Shown: positions 32,134-40,732 of the stretch, in pieces
How the letters are laid out: each line of letters opens with the position of its first letter
Position numbering within the stretch: the stretch's first letter is position 1
Source: DASYSL01 sp036003365
GTDB taxonomy: Bacteria > Eisenbacteria > RBG-16-71-46 > DASYSL01
Direction: 5' to 3'
Assembly: GCA_036003365.1 (NCBI GenBank)
Contig: DASYSL010000087.1
Coordinates: forward strand, 1-47,049
DNA length: 47,049 bases
Program-made: the position numbers and the translations under genes
Notes under the pieces: model-generated
Database searches by the model: none
What the model was told of the DNA's origin: nothing
Seen by the model: only the letters and a program-made list of their open reading frames with translations

Positions 32134-34571
32134 GCAAGGGTTCGCCCAAGAGGAGCGCGGCACAGCGGGCCGTGAAGCGCGAGCCGACGCCTTCGCGCTG
32201 GACGTCGCCGGCGGTGATCGTGTGCCTGGTGCTCGCGGCCGCCACGCTCGTCCTCTTCCGCAACGTCATGTTGCTGGGACAGGTCTTCCTCTCGCCCGAC
32301 TCGACGGCCCCCCTGGGCTTCGTGCGCGTGGGCGAGGAAGCGCTGCGCCACGGCGTCTATCCGCTCTGGAACCCGTTCATCTTCTGCGGCATGCCGTCGT
32401 TCGCGAGCCTGGCGTACAACCCGTTCATCTATCCGCCCGATTTCCCGGTGTGGGTGGTCACCCATCTCCTGCCGCTGCCCTCGACGACGTGGCTCGTCCT
32501 CTATTACTTCCTCGCCGGCCTGGGCGCGTATCTGGTGAGCCGCGAGTGGGGGACGGGCGTGAGCGGGGCCACGCTCTCGGGCCTCGCCTTCTTGAGCATG
32601 CCCAACCTGGTCGCGGCCGGCGCGTACGGGCACGGCAGCCAGATGATGGACTCGGCGTACATCCCGTGGGTGCTGTGGCTCGCGGCACGCGTCTTCCGCC
32701 GCGGCAAGCTCACCGACGTGGCGTGGCTCGCGCTCGTCCTCGGCTTCCAGATGCTCCGCGGCCACGTGCAGATCTGCTACTACACCTGGCTCGCGCTCGG
32801 CCTCTACGCGGTGGTCGAAGTGGCCATGGGCGGCCCCGACCGTCCGGACCTGCGCGCGCGCCTGGTGAGGGGGGGTGCGGTGTGCGGAGCTCTCGCCCTG
32901 GGGCTCGCGCTCTCGGCGTTCCTTTACTTACCGGTGCACGACTACGTGCAGTACTCGATCCGCGGCGGCAACGAGAACGGCGGCGTGGGCATGGACTACG
33001 CCACGCAGTGGTCGTTCGCCGGCGTGGAGCTGCTCACCTTCTTCGTGCCGAGCGCGGTGGGCTTCGGCTCGCAGACCGGGACCTACTGGGGCGGCATGCC
33101 GTTCACCGATTACCCGGAGTACATGGGCCTCGGTCTTCTCTTGCTCGCAGGCGTGGGGCTCGTGCGCGCGCGGCGTCCGCGCACCGCTCTCTATCTCGGC
33201 CTCGTCTGCTTGTTCGCGCTTCTGATCTCGTTCGGCCACAACGGATTCTTCTACCAGCTGCTGTACGCGCACCTGCCGTACTTCAACAAGTTCCGCATTC
33301 CGGTGATGATCCTGATCCTGCTCCAGCTCTCGGTGGCGGTGCTGGCAGGGGAGGGTTTCGACGCCGTGCTCGAGGCGCGCACCGAGCCGGTCTCGGCCGG
33401 GACCAAGCGCACGCGCCTCGCTCTGGTGCTCGCGCTCGCGGTGGCGGGGCTCGTCTTCGTGCTCGGACTCGCCCCCGATCTCTGGCGCGACACGCTCGCC
33501 AACCTGGCCCACCGGTCACATCCCGACCTGTCGTCGCCCGCCATCCAGGCGGCGCTCGGCATGGCCCAGGCCGACGCCATGCGTGTCGGCATCCTCGCCA
33601 TCCTCTTCCTCGGCGCGGCGTGGCTCGCGCTTCGCCGAAGCATTTCTCCGGCACTCTTCGTGACCGCCGCCTGCCTGCTCGCGGCCATCGATCTGTGGAT
33701 CGTCGATCAACAGCTCATGGCGCCCATCCTCGGCGCGCCGCAGCTCCAGGCGCAGGCCAACGAGCGCGACGAGGTGGTCGACTTCCTGGCGCCGGTGGCC
33801 GACTCGGTGCGGGCCCACGGCCAGGAGATCCGCGTCTTCATCCTCGGACCCGACTTCCGCTCCAACCGCCTGGCGGGTTATCGCATCGGGTCCCTCACCG
33901 GTTACCACGCCGCCAAGCCCAAGCTCGCCGACCGCTTCGTGAACGCGATCGGCGATTCGCTGAACCAGGGCCACAACCTGCCGCGCGCTTTCCTGTCGGC
34001 GGCGGGCGTGAACTTCTGGGTGGTGCCCGGCCAGCTCGGCGGCAACGTGCCCTACCTGCGCGGCGTCTTCCGGGGCCAGGAGCACGTCATCTATTCGGAC
34101 TCCTCGGCGGTGCCGCGCGCGCACCTGGTCACCCGCTTCCAGACCATGCCGTACGAGGACCAGTACGCGCGCATCATGCGCAACGACTACGATCCCACGA
34201 CGCAGGTGCTGCTGGCCCAAGCGCCGCCCGGCCCCCTGGGCCCGGGCGGGGGACAGGCCAGGATCACGCGCTACGACCTGAACGAAGTGGACATGGAGGC
34301 CGAGTCCCCCGGGCCGGCCATCCTGCGCTTCGGCGATCTCTATTTCCCGGATTGGACGGCGCGCGTGGACGGCCGCAAGGTGCCGGTCTGGCGGGCCGAC
34401 TTCTGCTTCCGCGCCATCCCGCTCCCGGCGGGCCGGCATCGGGTAGAATGGAAGTACGAGCCGCGCGCCCTCACCGAGGGGCTCTGGATCTCCATCCTGG
34501 CCCTGGCGGCGATCGGCGCGTTGTTTGCGGCTGGCGCCCTGCGGTCTCGGAGGCGGCCGGCAGGGAGGTAA
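32130..34571 (+). CDS. YfhO-family integral membrane protein (putative glycosyltransferase)
   Basis: The 813-aa product has ~12 hydrophobic helices up to residue ~520, then a periplasmic domain of ~230 residues and a last TM helix (~780-800). The first loop reads LSPDSTAPLGFVRVGEEALRHG, then PLWNPFIFCGMPSFAS and YNPFIYPP, the YfhO family signature. In Bacillus and Listeria, YfhO homologues add sugars to lipoteichoic acid from a lipid-phosphate donor. The C-terminal domain (PAILRFGDLYFPDWTARVDGR, RHRVEWKYEP) is the usual YfhO tail. ATG 32130 overlaps the GT stop, and the DPM1-like gene follows directly. Confidence 0.9.
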   Translation: MSKGSPKRSAAQRAVKREPTPSRWTSPAVIVCLVLAAATLVLFRNVMLLGQVFLSPDSTAPLGFVRVGEEALRHGVYPLWNPFIFCGMPSFASLAYNPFIYPPDFPVWVVTHLLPLPSTTWLVLYYFLAGLGAYLVSREWGTGVSGATLSGLAFLSMPNLVAAGAYGHGSQMMDSAYIPWVLWLAARVFRRGKLTDVAWLALVLGFQMLRGHVQICYYTWLALGLYAVVEVAMGGPDRPDLRARLVRGGAVCGALALGLALSAFLYLPVHDYVQYSIRGGNENGGVGMDYATQWSFAGVELLTFFVPSAVGFGSQTGTYWGGMPFTDYPEYMGLGLLLLAGVGLVRARRPRTALYLGLVCLFALLISFGHNGFFYQLLYAHLPYFNKFRIPVMILILLQLSVAVLAGEGFDAVLEARTEPVSAGTKRTRLALVLALAVAGLVFVLGLAPDLWRDTLANLAHRSHPDLSSPAIQAALGMAQADAMRVGILAILFLGAAWLALRRSISPALFVTAACLLAAIDLWIVDQQLMAPILGAPQLQAQANERDEVVDFLAPVADSVRAHGQEIRVFILGPDFRSNRLAGYRIGSLTGYHAAKPKLADRFVNAIGDSLNQGHNLPRAFLSAAGVNFWVVPGQLGGNVPYLRGVFRGQEHVIYSDSSAVPRAHLVTRFQTMPYEDQYARIMRNDYDPTTQVLLAQAPPGPLGPGGGQARITRYDLNEVDMEAESPGPAILRFGDLYFPDWTARVDGRKVPVWRADFCFRAIPLPAGRHRVEWKYEPRALTEGLWISILALAAIGALFAAGALRSRRRPAGR

Positions 34572-35288
34572 ATGGAGAAGCTGATCGTCGTTCCCACGTA
34601 CAACGAGCGGGAGAACATTCAGCCTCTCTTGGACCAGCTTCTCTCCCTGCCTTACGGCCTCGAGGTTCTGGTCGTGGACGACAACTCGCCCGACGGCACC
34701 GGCGATCTGGTGGCGGCGCGCGTCGCCACCGACCCGCGCGTGCACCTGTTGCGCCGCGCCGGCAAGCTTGGCCTGGGCTCGGCGTACGTGGCGGGCTTTC
34801 GCTACGCGCTCGAGCACGGGGCCGAGTACGTGTTCGAGATGGACGCCGATTTCTCGCACGATCCGGCGGCGATCGGCGACTTTCTCGAGGCGGCGAAGGA
34901 AGCCGATCTGGTGCTCGGCTCGCGTTACTTGCACGGCGTCAGGGTGGTGCACTGGCCGCTCCGGCGGCTCGTGCTCTCGTACTCGGCCAACCTGTACACG
35001 CGCGTCATCACCGGGTTGCCGGTGCGCGACGCGACCGGCGGGTTCAAGTGTTTCCGCCGCCGAGCACTCGCGGCGCTGGATCTCGGACGCGTGAACTCCG
35101 ATGGTTACGCGTTCCAGATCGAGATGACGTACAAGGTGTGGAGGCTGGGCCTTCGCATCAAGGAGATCCCGATCACGTTCGTCGACCGGCGCGCCGGCGT
35201 CAGCAAGATGCACCGGCGCATCGTCTGGGAGGCCGCCTGGCTCGTGTGGCGCCTGCGCTTCATGCGCCTCATGGGACAGCTCCCGTAA
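34572..35288 (+). CDS. Polyprenol-phosphate mannosyltransferase (DPM1-like)
   Basis: The 238-aa soluble GT2 enzyme has all DPM1 hallmarks: VVPTYNERENI, VVDDNSPDGTGDL, EMDADFSHDP (metal-binding DAD), DATGGFKCFRR, NSDGYAFQIEMTY and the C-terminal FVDRRAGVSKM. It makes polyprenyl-phosphate-mannose (or -glucose) from GDP-mannose at the inner face of the membrane, the donor used by GT-C mannosyltransferases. It has no TM helices, as in bacterial Ppm1-D2-type forms. AGGGAGG before the ATG is a good ribosome binding site. Its position after YfhO and in the same run as the two DUF2723 genes makes it a likely donor synthase for them. Confidence 0.95.
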   Translation: MEKLIVVPTYNERENIQPLLDQLLSLPYGLEVLVVDDNSPDGTGDLVAARVATDPRVHLLRRAGKLGLGSAYVAGFRYALEHGAEYVFEMDADFSHDPAAIGDFLEAAKEADLVLGSRYLHGVRVVHWPLRRLVLSYSANLYTRVITGLPVRDATGGFKCFRRRALAALDLGRVNSDGYAFQIEMTYKVWRLGLRIKEIPITFVDRRAGVSKMHRRIVWEAAWLVWRLRFMRLMGQLP

Positions 35289-35335
35289 GCGTTCGCGGCA
35301 CACCGTTCAACTCGCCCAACTCGGCGCGCGCCCGC

Positions 35336-35354
35336 CCTCCCGCGCCCGGGAGGA
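35336..35354 (+). promoter_or_regulatory. Hairpin that pairs the ribosome binding site of the propeller gene
   Basis: CCTCCCG (35336-35342) can pair with CGGGAGG (35347-35353) around the 4-nt loop CGCC. The 3' arm contains the only Shine-Dalgarno sequence (GGGAGGA, 35348-35354) for the ATG at 35365. It lies in the 76-bp gap that is the only sizeable break in the 28-kb run, so translation of the next gene may be tuned separately. Confidence 0.55.
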
Positions 35355-35364
35355 ATGTCATTTC

Positions 35365-37584
35365 ATGAGGCAGAGCCTCGCCCGTAGTGCCCGCAACGCC
35401 CTCGTTCTCCTTGGTCTCACCGCTCTTGCTCCGGCCGCCGCTCGCGCCGGCGCCTGGCAGGCCTTCTCCAACGCCAACAATCTGGTCTCGGTGGCTGCCC
35501 TCGATCCCTACGTGTGGATGCCGGACTCGAGCCACGGCGTGAACCGCTACGATCCGGCCACCGGAGCGTTCACGTACTACTTTCACGATCCCGGAGCCCT
35601 GGCCTCGAACTCCGTCACCGTGGTGTCGCGGGATGCCGACAGCACGATCTGGTTCGGCACCCAGGACCAGGGCGCGAGCTTGCTCGCCAAAGACGGCAGC
35701 TGGCGTCAGGTCGGTCTCTTCCAGGGCTTGCTCGGCCTGCGCATCACGGCACTCGAGCCGTACCAGACCGGCATGTGGGTGGGCACCGACCAGGGGCTTG
35801 CTTTCTTCGTCGGCGACAAGCTGCAGGCCATCTGGCCCGACGGCGTGAGCCCGAGCCCGTTTCTTTCGCCCGTGATCCGCGACATCACCACCTCGTCCAA
35901 CCGCACCTGGGTGGCGACCGCCAACGGCGTGTACACCACGACCTCGGGCGTGGCGTGGGACAGCCTGAGCGCCGGCTTGACCTCGCGCGACGTGGTCTCG
36001 ATCGCCTTCGACGGCACGACCCTGTGGGCGGTCGCCGCCAACAAGAGCATCTGGTCGGGCGGCGAGACGGGAACCTGGACGCAGGTGGCGGGGCCGCCCG
36101 CCGTGGGCATCACGGCGCGCGCGGGCCAGGTGTACCTCGCGGCCACCGGATCGGTGTGCCGCTGGAACGCGCTCGCGCAGGGCTTCAACGATCTCGGCGG
36201 ACCGGCCGCCGCGAGCCTCGACGTCAGCGGTGACGGAACGTTATGGGCCGGCAACGGGCAGGGGCTCTTCCGCTGGGACGGTGCGAGCTGGACCCAGTAT
36301 CGGGCGCCCGGGCCGGTGCAGAGCTGGATCTACGGCCTGGTCACCCAGGGCAACACGGTGTACGCCACGTGCCGCGACCAGAACGGTGTGCTGGGCGGCG
36401 TGTCGCGCTACGACCCGGCGCGCGGCTGGCGTCACTTCCTGGACGGCCCCGACACCGACACGAGCCTGGTGACGCACGACTTCATCATCATGGCCGGCGT
36501 CGATCACCTGGGGCGCAAGTGGTTCGCCGACTGGACCAGCTCGATCGCCATCCTCGACGACAGCGGTCCGGTGCCGCAGTTCACGCATCTCTTCCGCGAC
36601 ACCTCGCAGTTCGCCACCGCGTGGGCGTTCTTCGACGACCCGCGCGGCTATTACTGGCTCGGGCTCGATACCGGGTGCCGAGGCTGCGGGCCGCAATACG
36701 ATCCGCAGGGGCTCGTGCGCCTCGACTCCCAGCTCAATCCGGTGAACTTCCTGCCCGCCAACGCGCAGATGTCGGGCAACCAGGTGCGCGCCATCGGCCA
36801 GGCTCCGGATGGCAATCTCTGGGTCACCTACGCCGACGTCGGCGTCGACATCTTCAACGACCGCAACCTGCAAACCCGCGTCGCTCATCTCGGCGTGTCC
36901 CAGGGGCTGCACAGCAACAACACGTGGGGGCTCGCGTTCTCGGGCAACACGGCCTGGGTGCTGACCGACGGCGGCCTGTCCAAGTTCGCCGTGAACGCGG
37001 GTGGCGCGCCCAGCTATCAGAGCACGATTCTCACCCCGGCCATGTCGTCCCTCGGCGCGCTGCATCCGTTGGTCGTGGACGGTGAGGGCGGCGCCTGGGT
37101 GGCGAGCAAGCTCGGCCTCTACCACGTGAAGCCCGACGGCACGACCGAGATCTTCAACGAGGACAACTCGCCGCTCCTCAACAACGACGTGCACTCGCTG
37201 GCGCTCGACGCCTCGGGCGGGCTGTGGATGGGATCGATCGGCGGGTTGAACCGTCTCGATCTCGCCGGACTCTCGGCCGGTGTCGCGAGCGCCACGCTCG
37301 CGCTCGCGCCCAATCCGCTGCGCATCTCGGGCGGGGCTACGACGTTCAGTCTGGCGACGGCGGAGGGCGTGGCCTACGGACGCTCGCCGCTCGAGATCCG
37401 CGACGCGCGCGGCCGCCTGGTGGCCGATCTGCGCACCGACTCGCGCGGCAACACGACGTGGAACGGCACCGACCTCAACGGTCGCCGCTGCCCGGCCGGC
37501 GTCTACTTCGTGCGCGTCGTGTCCTACGGGTACGGGGGCGCTCCCGAGCCGCTCGCGCAGGCTCGCCTGGTGCTCTTGCCCTGA
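35365..37584 (+). CDS. Secreted beta-propeller protein with C-terminal FlgD-like Ig domain
   Basis: The 739-aa product has a signal peptide (cleavage near residue 29). Residues ~30-640 form repeated four-strand units with motifs such as STIWFGTQDQGASLL, GMWVGTDQGLAFF, GTLWAGNGQGLFRWDG, GNLWVTYADVGVDIF, GAWVASKLGLYHV and GGLWMGSIGGLNRLD, the pattern of two-component-regulator (Reg_prop/ligand-binding streptavidin-like) propellers, here without a kinase. The last ~90 residues (ALAPNPLRISGG, LEIRDARGRLV, TTWNGTDLNGRRCPAGVYFVRV) are the FlgD-like Ig module also seen at 311-2965. It is the only secreted, non-membrane protein in the glycan run, so it may be a glycan-binding or glycosylated surface protein. 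An out-of-frame ATG at 35355 was not chosen. Confidence 0.88.
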   Translation: MRQSLARSARNALVLLGLTALAPAAARAGAWQAFSNANNLVSVAALDPYVWMPDSSHGVNRYDPATGAFTYYFHDPGALASNSVTVVSRDADSTIWFGTQDQGASLLAKDGSWRQVGLFQGLLGLRITALEPYQTGMWVGTDQGLAFFVGDKLQAIWPDGVSPSPFLSPVIRDITTSSNRTWVATANGVYTTTSGVAWDSLSAGLTSRDVVSIAFDGTTLWAVAANKSIWSGGETGTWTQVAGPPAVGITARAGQVYLAATGSVCRWNALAQGFNDLGGPAAASLDVSGDGTLWAGNGQGLFRWDGASWTQYRAPGPVQSWIYGLVTQGNTVYATCRDQNGVLGGVSRYDPARGWRHFLDGPDTDTSLVTHDFIIMAGVDHLGRKWFADWTSSIAILDDSGPVPQFTHLFRDTSQFATAWAFFDDPRGYYWLGLDTGCRGCGPQYDPQGLVRLDSQLNPVNFLPANAQMSGNQVRAIGQAPDGNLWVTYADVGVDIFNDRNLQTRVAHLGVSQGLHSNNTWGLAFSGNTAWVLTDGGLSKFAVNAGGAPSYQSTILTPAMSSLGALHPLVVDGEGGAWVASKLGLYHVKPDGTTEIFNEDNSPLLNNDVHSLALDASGGLWMGSIGGLNRLDLAGLSAGVASATLALAPNPLRISGGATTFSLATAEGVAYGRSPLEIRDARGRLVADLRTDSRGNTTWNGTDLNGRRCPAGVYFVRVVSYGYGGAPEPLAQARLVLLP

Positions 37585-38594
37585 GCGACGCGGGCAGTAC
37601 CGCCATCGAAGTCTCGACCGTCTGGAGCGAGCCAGCTCCCGAAGGCTGGGACGCTTGGGTCGAGCGGGTGCAGGGCTCGCCCTTCGCCCGCGCGGGCTTT
37701 CTCGAAGCGCTGCCCTTGGCGTTGCCGGACGCGCGCGTGGTGCTCCTGACGGCGCGCCGCGGCGCCGCTCTGGCGGGTGCCGTGCCGCTGGCGGTGACGC
37801 GCCGCTGGGGCGTGGCTTCGGCGTACTCGTTGCCCTTCGGCACCTACGGCGGTCCCCTCGTCGATCCCACCGAACCCGATCTGGCCGCGGTGCGCGCCGA
37901 GCTGGCGCGCGCTCTCGGCGAGTGGCTCCGTCGCGAGCGCGTGGCGCTGGGCGAGGTGGTGACTCCGCCCGGCCGCGAGTCGGCACCCGATCCGGCGTGG
38001 GCGGCGCTCGCTTCGTCCACGGTGCGCCACGTCGCGCACGTGGTGTCGCTCGAGGGCCGCACCTTCGAGGACTACTGGAGCGCCATCGACCGCAAGACGC
38101 GCAAAGGCGCGCGCCAGAGCCAGAGCAAAGGCCTCACCGCCGCCGAGGAGCCTGAGGCCCTGGCCGAGACACATGCCCTGTATTTGGAGCAGGCGCGCGC
38201 CTGGGGCCTGTCGCGTCCCTATGGGCTCGGCTTTCTGCGCGCGCTCCTCGATCATCCCTCGGGCTTCGCGCGGCTCTTCACGGCGCGGCTCGAGGGCGGG
38301 CTCGCCTGCGGCATCCTGGTTCTCACCTCGGCCGGCCAAGCCTTCGCCTGGTGGAGCGGGGCCGCGCCCGCGGCGCGCGAGTCGCTCGCCTATCCCTTCC
38401 TCATCACCGAGATCGTGCGCGCCATGAGTGCGGAGGGACGCACGCTGGTCAACCTGGGCTCGAGCGGCGAGAAGGGCGCCATCGAGCGCTTCAAGGAATC
38501 GCTGGGCGCGGAAGCGCGTCCGCTGTGGGCGTATCGCTTGGCGCCGCGCTCGCGCCTCGCGCGCTGGGCGCTGGCGCTCAAAGGCGCGCGATGA
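37581..38594 (+). CDS. FemAB/GNAT-family acyl- or aminoacyltransferase, probable CTG start
   Basis: The 337-aa product belongs to the FemAB-like double-GNAT group: WDAWVERVQGSPFARAGFLEAL, FGTYGGPLVD, FEDYWSAIDRKTRKGARQSQSKGL, TARLEGGLACGILVL, AFAWWSGAAPAARESLAYPFLI and NLGSSGEKGAIERFKESLGA. Related genes occur in exopolysaccharide and exosortase clusters and may acylate or aminoacylate glycans. No canonical start fits: GTG 37668 would remove the conserved N-terminal WDAW block, and upstream GTGs are ~120 nt inside the propeller gene. CTG 37581 makes a 4-nt CTGA overlap with the propeller stop, as the NTGA junctions elsewhere in the run, and is used here. Confidence 0.85.
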   Translation: MSDAGSTAIEVSTVWSEPAPEGWDAWVERVQGSPFARAGFLEALPLALPDARVVLLTARRGAALAGAVPLAVTRRWGVASAYSLPFGTYGGPLVDPTEPDLAAVRAELARALGEWLRRERVALGEVVTPPGRESAPDPAWAALASSTVRHVAHVVSLEGRTFEDYWSAIDRKTRKGARQSQSKGLTAAEEPEALAETHALYLEQARAWGLSRPYGLGFLRALLDHPSGFARLFTARLEGGLACGILVLTSAGQAFAWWSGAAPAARESLAYPFLITEIVRAMSAEGRTLVNLGSSGEKGAIERFKESLGAEARPLWAYRLAPRSRLARWALALKGAR

Positions 38595-39727
38595 CGGACG
38601 GCACGCTGCGCGTGGCCGTGCTCGGCAGCTCGGCCGTGAACCACACCGGACGCTGGGCTGCCGCCCTGGTGGCGCGCGGCATCGACGTGCGCGTGTGGAC
38701 GCTCGAGCCCCCGCGCGCCGACGATCCGGCGCGCGAGCGCACCACGGTGCTGCCGGCCGCACCGGTGCCCATGTTCTTGCGCTATCCGCTGGCGACGGGG
38801 GCTCTCAAGCGCGGGCTCCAAGCCTTCGATCCTCACCTCGTGGATGCGCACTTCGTGCCCAACTACGGGCTCATGGGGGCGCTCGTGGGGCGCCATCCTT
38901 TGGTGGTCAACGCGTGGGGCTCGGATCTGCTCCGGGCGCGCGATCCCCTGCGGCGCGCGCGCGTGCGCTTCGTCTTGAGCCGCGCCGATCACGTGCGCGT
39001 CGACGCGCACAACCTGGCCCGTGCCGCGCGCCGGCTCGGGGCTCGCGAAGAGCGCCTCGAGATCCTGCCCTGGGGCACGGAGACCAAGAACTTCCCCTTC
39101 GCGCCCGACCGTGCCGCGCGTCTGGCGGCTCGCCGTGCCTGGCCGGAAGGTTGGGGCGAGGCGGGGGAGGGGCCAATCGCGGTGAGCACGCGCATGCTCC
39201 ATCCGATCTACGCCGTCGACACGCTGGTGAACGCCTGGCCCCACGTCGTGAATGCCATTCCCGACGCGCGCTGCTTCGCGGCCGGCGACGGACCGCTGCG
39301 CGCCGCGCTCGAAGTCCGCGCCCGGGCCCTCGGCGTGGCGGGAAGCCTGCGCTTCATCGGCCGCCAGAGCGCGGCCGACCTGGCGCGGCTCTTGTCCGGC
39401 GCCGACGCCTACGTCTCGACCTCGCTCTCCGATTCGACGTCGCTCTCGCTGCTCGAGGCCATGAGCGCCGGCGCCTATCCGGTGGTGAGCGCCATCGAAG
39501 GCAACAAGGAATGGGTCGGCGACGACACCGCCTTCCTGTTTCCGCCGAACGACGCGGGGGCTCTGGCGCGCGGCTTGGTGCGCGTCCTGGGCGATTCGGC
39601 GCGCTTCGATCCGGCCCGCGCCCAGAACCGCGCCGTGATCGAGGAGCGTGGTGACTGGGAGCGCGCCATGGACCGCGTGGCCGAGCGCTGCCGCGCCCTC
39701 GTCCTGAAGCGCTGGGTGTCGCGTTGA
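38591..39727 (+). CDS. Glycosyltransferase family 4 (GT-B)
   Basis: The 378-aa product has an N-terminal Rossmann segment (LRVAVLGSSAVNHTGRWAAALVARG), DAHFVPNYGLMG, VVNAWGSDLL, a GT4 donor-binding domain with VSTRMLHPIYAVDTLVNAWPHV, CFAAGDGPLR, LRFIGRQSAADLARLL and SDSTSLSLLEAMSAGAYPVVS, the last containing the SxSLLEAMS version of the EX7E region. It transfers a sugar to a lipid-linked glycan in the cytoplasm. ATG 38591 overlaps the preceding stop, and the following TTG start overlaps its stop. Specificity is unknown. Confidence 0.92.
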   Translation: MTDGTLRVAVLGSSAVNHTGRWAAALVARGIDVRVWTLEPPRADDPARERTTVLPAAPVPMFLRYPLATGALKRGLQAFDPHLVDAHFVPNYGLMGALVGRHPLVVNAWGSDLLRARDPLRRARVRFVLSRADHVRVDAHNLARAARRLGAREERLEILPWGTETKNFPFAPDRAARLAARRAWPEGWGEAGEGPIAVSTRMLHPIYAVDTLVNAWPHVVNAIPDARCFAAGDGPLRAALEVRARALGVAGSLRFIGRQSAADLARLLSGADAYVSTSLSDSTSLSLLEAMSAGAYPVVSAIEGNKEWVGDDTAFLFPPNDAGALARGLVRVLGDSARFDPARAQNRAVIEERGDWERAMDRVAERCRALVLKRWVSR

Positions 39728-40623
39728 GCCTGCGCAGCGCCCTCCACGTGGCCCTCTCGCGCCCGGGCGTGAACGCCTTGGCGCGCGGCCTCCTGCGCCC
39801 CTTGTCACCCGTCATTCCGCGGGCGCTCCTGAACCGCGTGCCCCTGGTGGGCACGGCCGAGGTGGCGCTGCCCGACGGGCGCCGCATGCGCCTGACCTCG
39901 AACGGGGACGACAACCTCGCCGCGATGCTGTACTGGAGCGGCTGGCGCTCGTTCGAGCCCGAAACCCTGGACGTGTGGCTCGCGCTCCTGCCGCAAGCCC
40001 GCGTGGTGTTCGACGTCGGCGCCTACGTCGGCATCTTCGCCATGAGTGCCGCCCTGGGCGCGCCCGAGCGCCAGGTGCACGCCTTCGAGCCCGTCGCCGA
40101 GAGCTTCGCGCGCTTGAGCGAGAACCTGCGCGCCAACGACCTCGCGCGCGTCCATGCGGTGCGCGCGGCGGTGGGGGAGACGGACGGCGAGACCACGCTC
40201 TTCGTCCCCGATGGCGTGTGGCTGCCCTCGCACTCCTCGACTCACTCGGGCTTTCGCCCGGGCACGCGTCCCGTACGCGTGCCCGCGCTCAGCCTCGACC
40301 GCTACGCGCGCGACCACGGCATCGAGCGCCTCGATCTCATGAAGATCGACACCGAAGGCAACGAAGACGAAGTGCTCGCCGGCGCCAGCGAGCTGTTCCA
40401 GCGCTCGCGGCCTTTCGTGTTCTGCGAAGTGTTGAAGGGATTGACCGAGGAAAAACTCAACGCGTGGTTCGAAAGCCGACGCTATCGCTTTTTCCGTCTC
40501 GAGGCCGATGGGCCGCGCGCTCTTTCACGCATCGAAGGCGACGCGACCTATCGCGCGCGCAATTTTTTGTTTGCGCCTGAAGAGCGAATCGATACCGCAC
40601 TACTTCACTTCCGCGTCCGCTAA
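39724..40623 (+). CDS. FkbM-family methyltransferase
   Basis: The 299-aa product has the FkbM-type class I SAM motifs VVFDVGAYVGIFAM (~residues 93-106), HAFEPVAESFARL, LRANDLARVHAVRAAVG and LDLMKIDTEGNEDEVLAGA. FkbM proteins O-methylate hydroxyls on sugars and polyketides and are common in glycan loci. The TTG start overlaps the GT4 stop (TTGA). It is the last gene of the 21-gene run; a 167-bp gap with the mraZ control region follows. No strong terminator is seen after it, so some readthrough into the dcw cluster is possible. Confidence 0.93.
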   Translation: MSLRSALHVALSRPGVNALARGLLRPLSPVIPRALLNRVPLVGTAEVALPDGRRMRLTSNGDDNLAAMLYWSGWRSFEPETLDVWLALLPQARVVFDVGAYVGIFAMSAALGAPERQVHAFEPVAESFARLSENLRANDLARVHAVRAAVGETDGETTLFVPDGVWLPSHSSTHSGFRPGTRPVRVPALSLDRYARDHGIERLDLMKIDTEGNEDEVLAGASELFQRSRPFVFCEVLKGLTEEKLNAWFESRRYRFFRLEADGPRALSRIEGDATYRARNFLFAPEERIDTALLHFRVR

Positions 40624-40687
40624 ACCCTCGAATTTTCCACTTGCTCGTCTGTGCAGTACAAAATGTTTTGGGCGTCCGGAATTCCCG

Positions 40688-40717
40688 TTGACCCGCTGGT
40701 AACCGCGCGAGTAATTT
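40688..40717 (+). promoter_or_regulatory. Possible promoter of the dcw cluster
   Basis: TTGACC (40688-40693), an 18-bp spacer and the weak -10 TAATTT (40712-40717) lie 15 bp before the first MraZ box. The -10 matches the consensus at only 3 of 6 positions, so position and context carry most of the support. Confidence 0.35.
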
Positions 40718-40732
40718 CCGCGCGTTGTTGTT

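Noticed and set aside
35355..35365. ATG at 35355 as the start of the propeller gene
   Set aside because: It is out of frame with the signal peptide and only 0 nt after the Shine-Dalgarno sequence; ATG 35365 is in frame.
40641..40669. Alternative mraZ promoter using TACAAA as -10
   Set aside because: No -35 hexamer with more than 3 of 6 matches at proper spacing; TTGACC at 40688 is slightly better.
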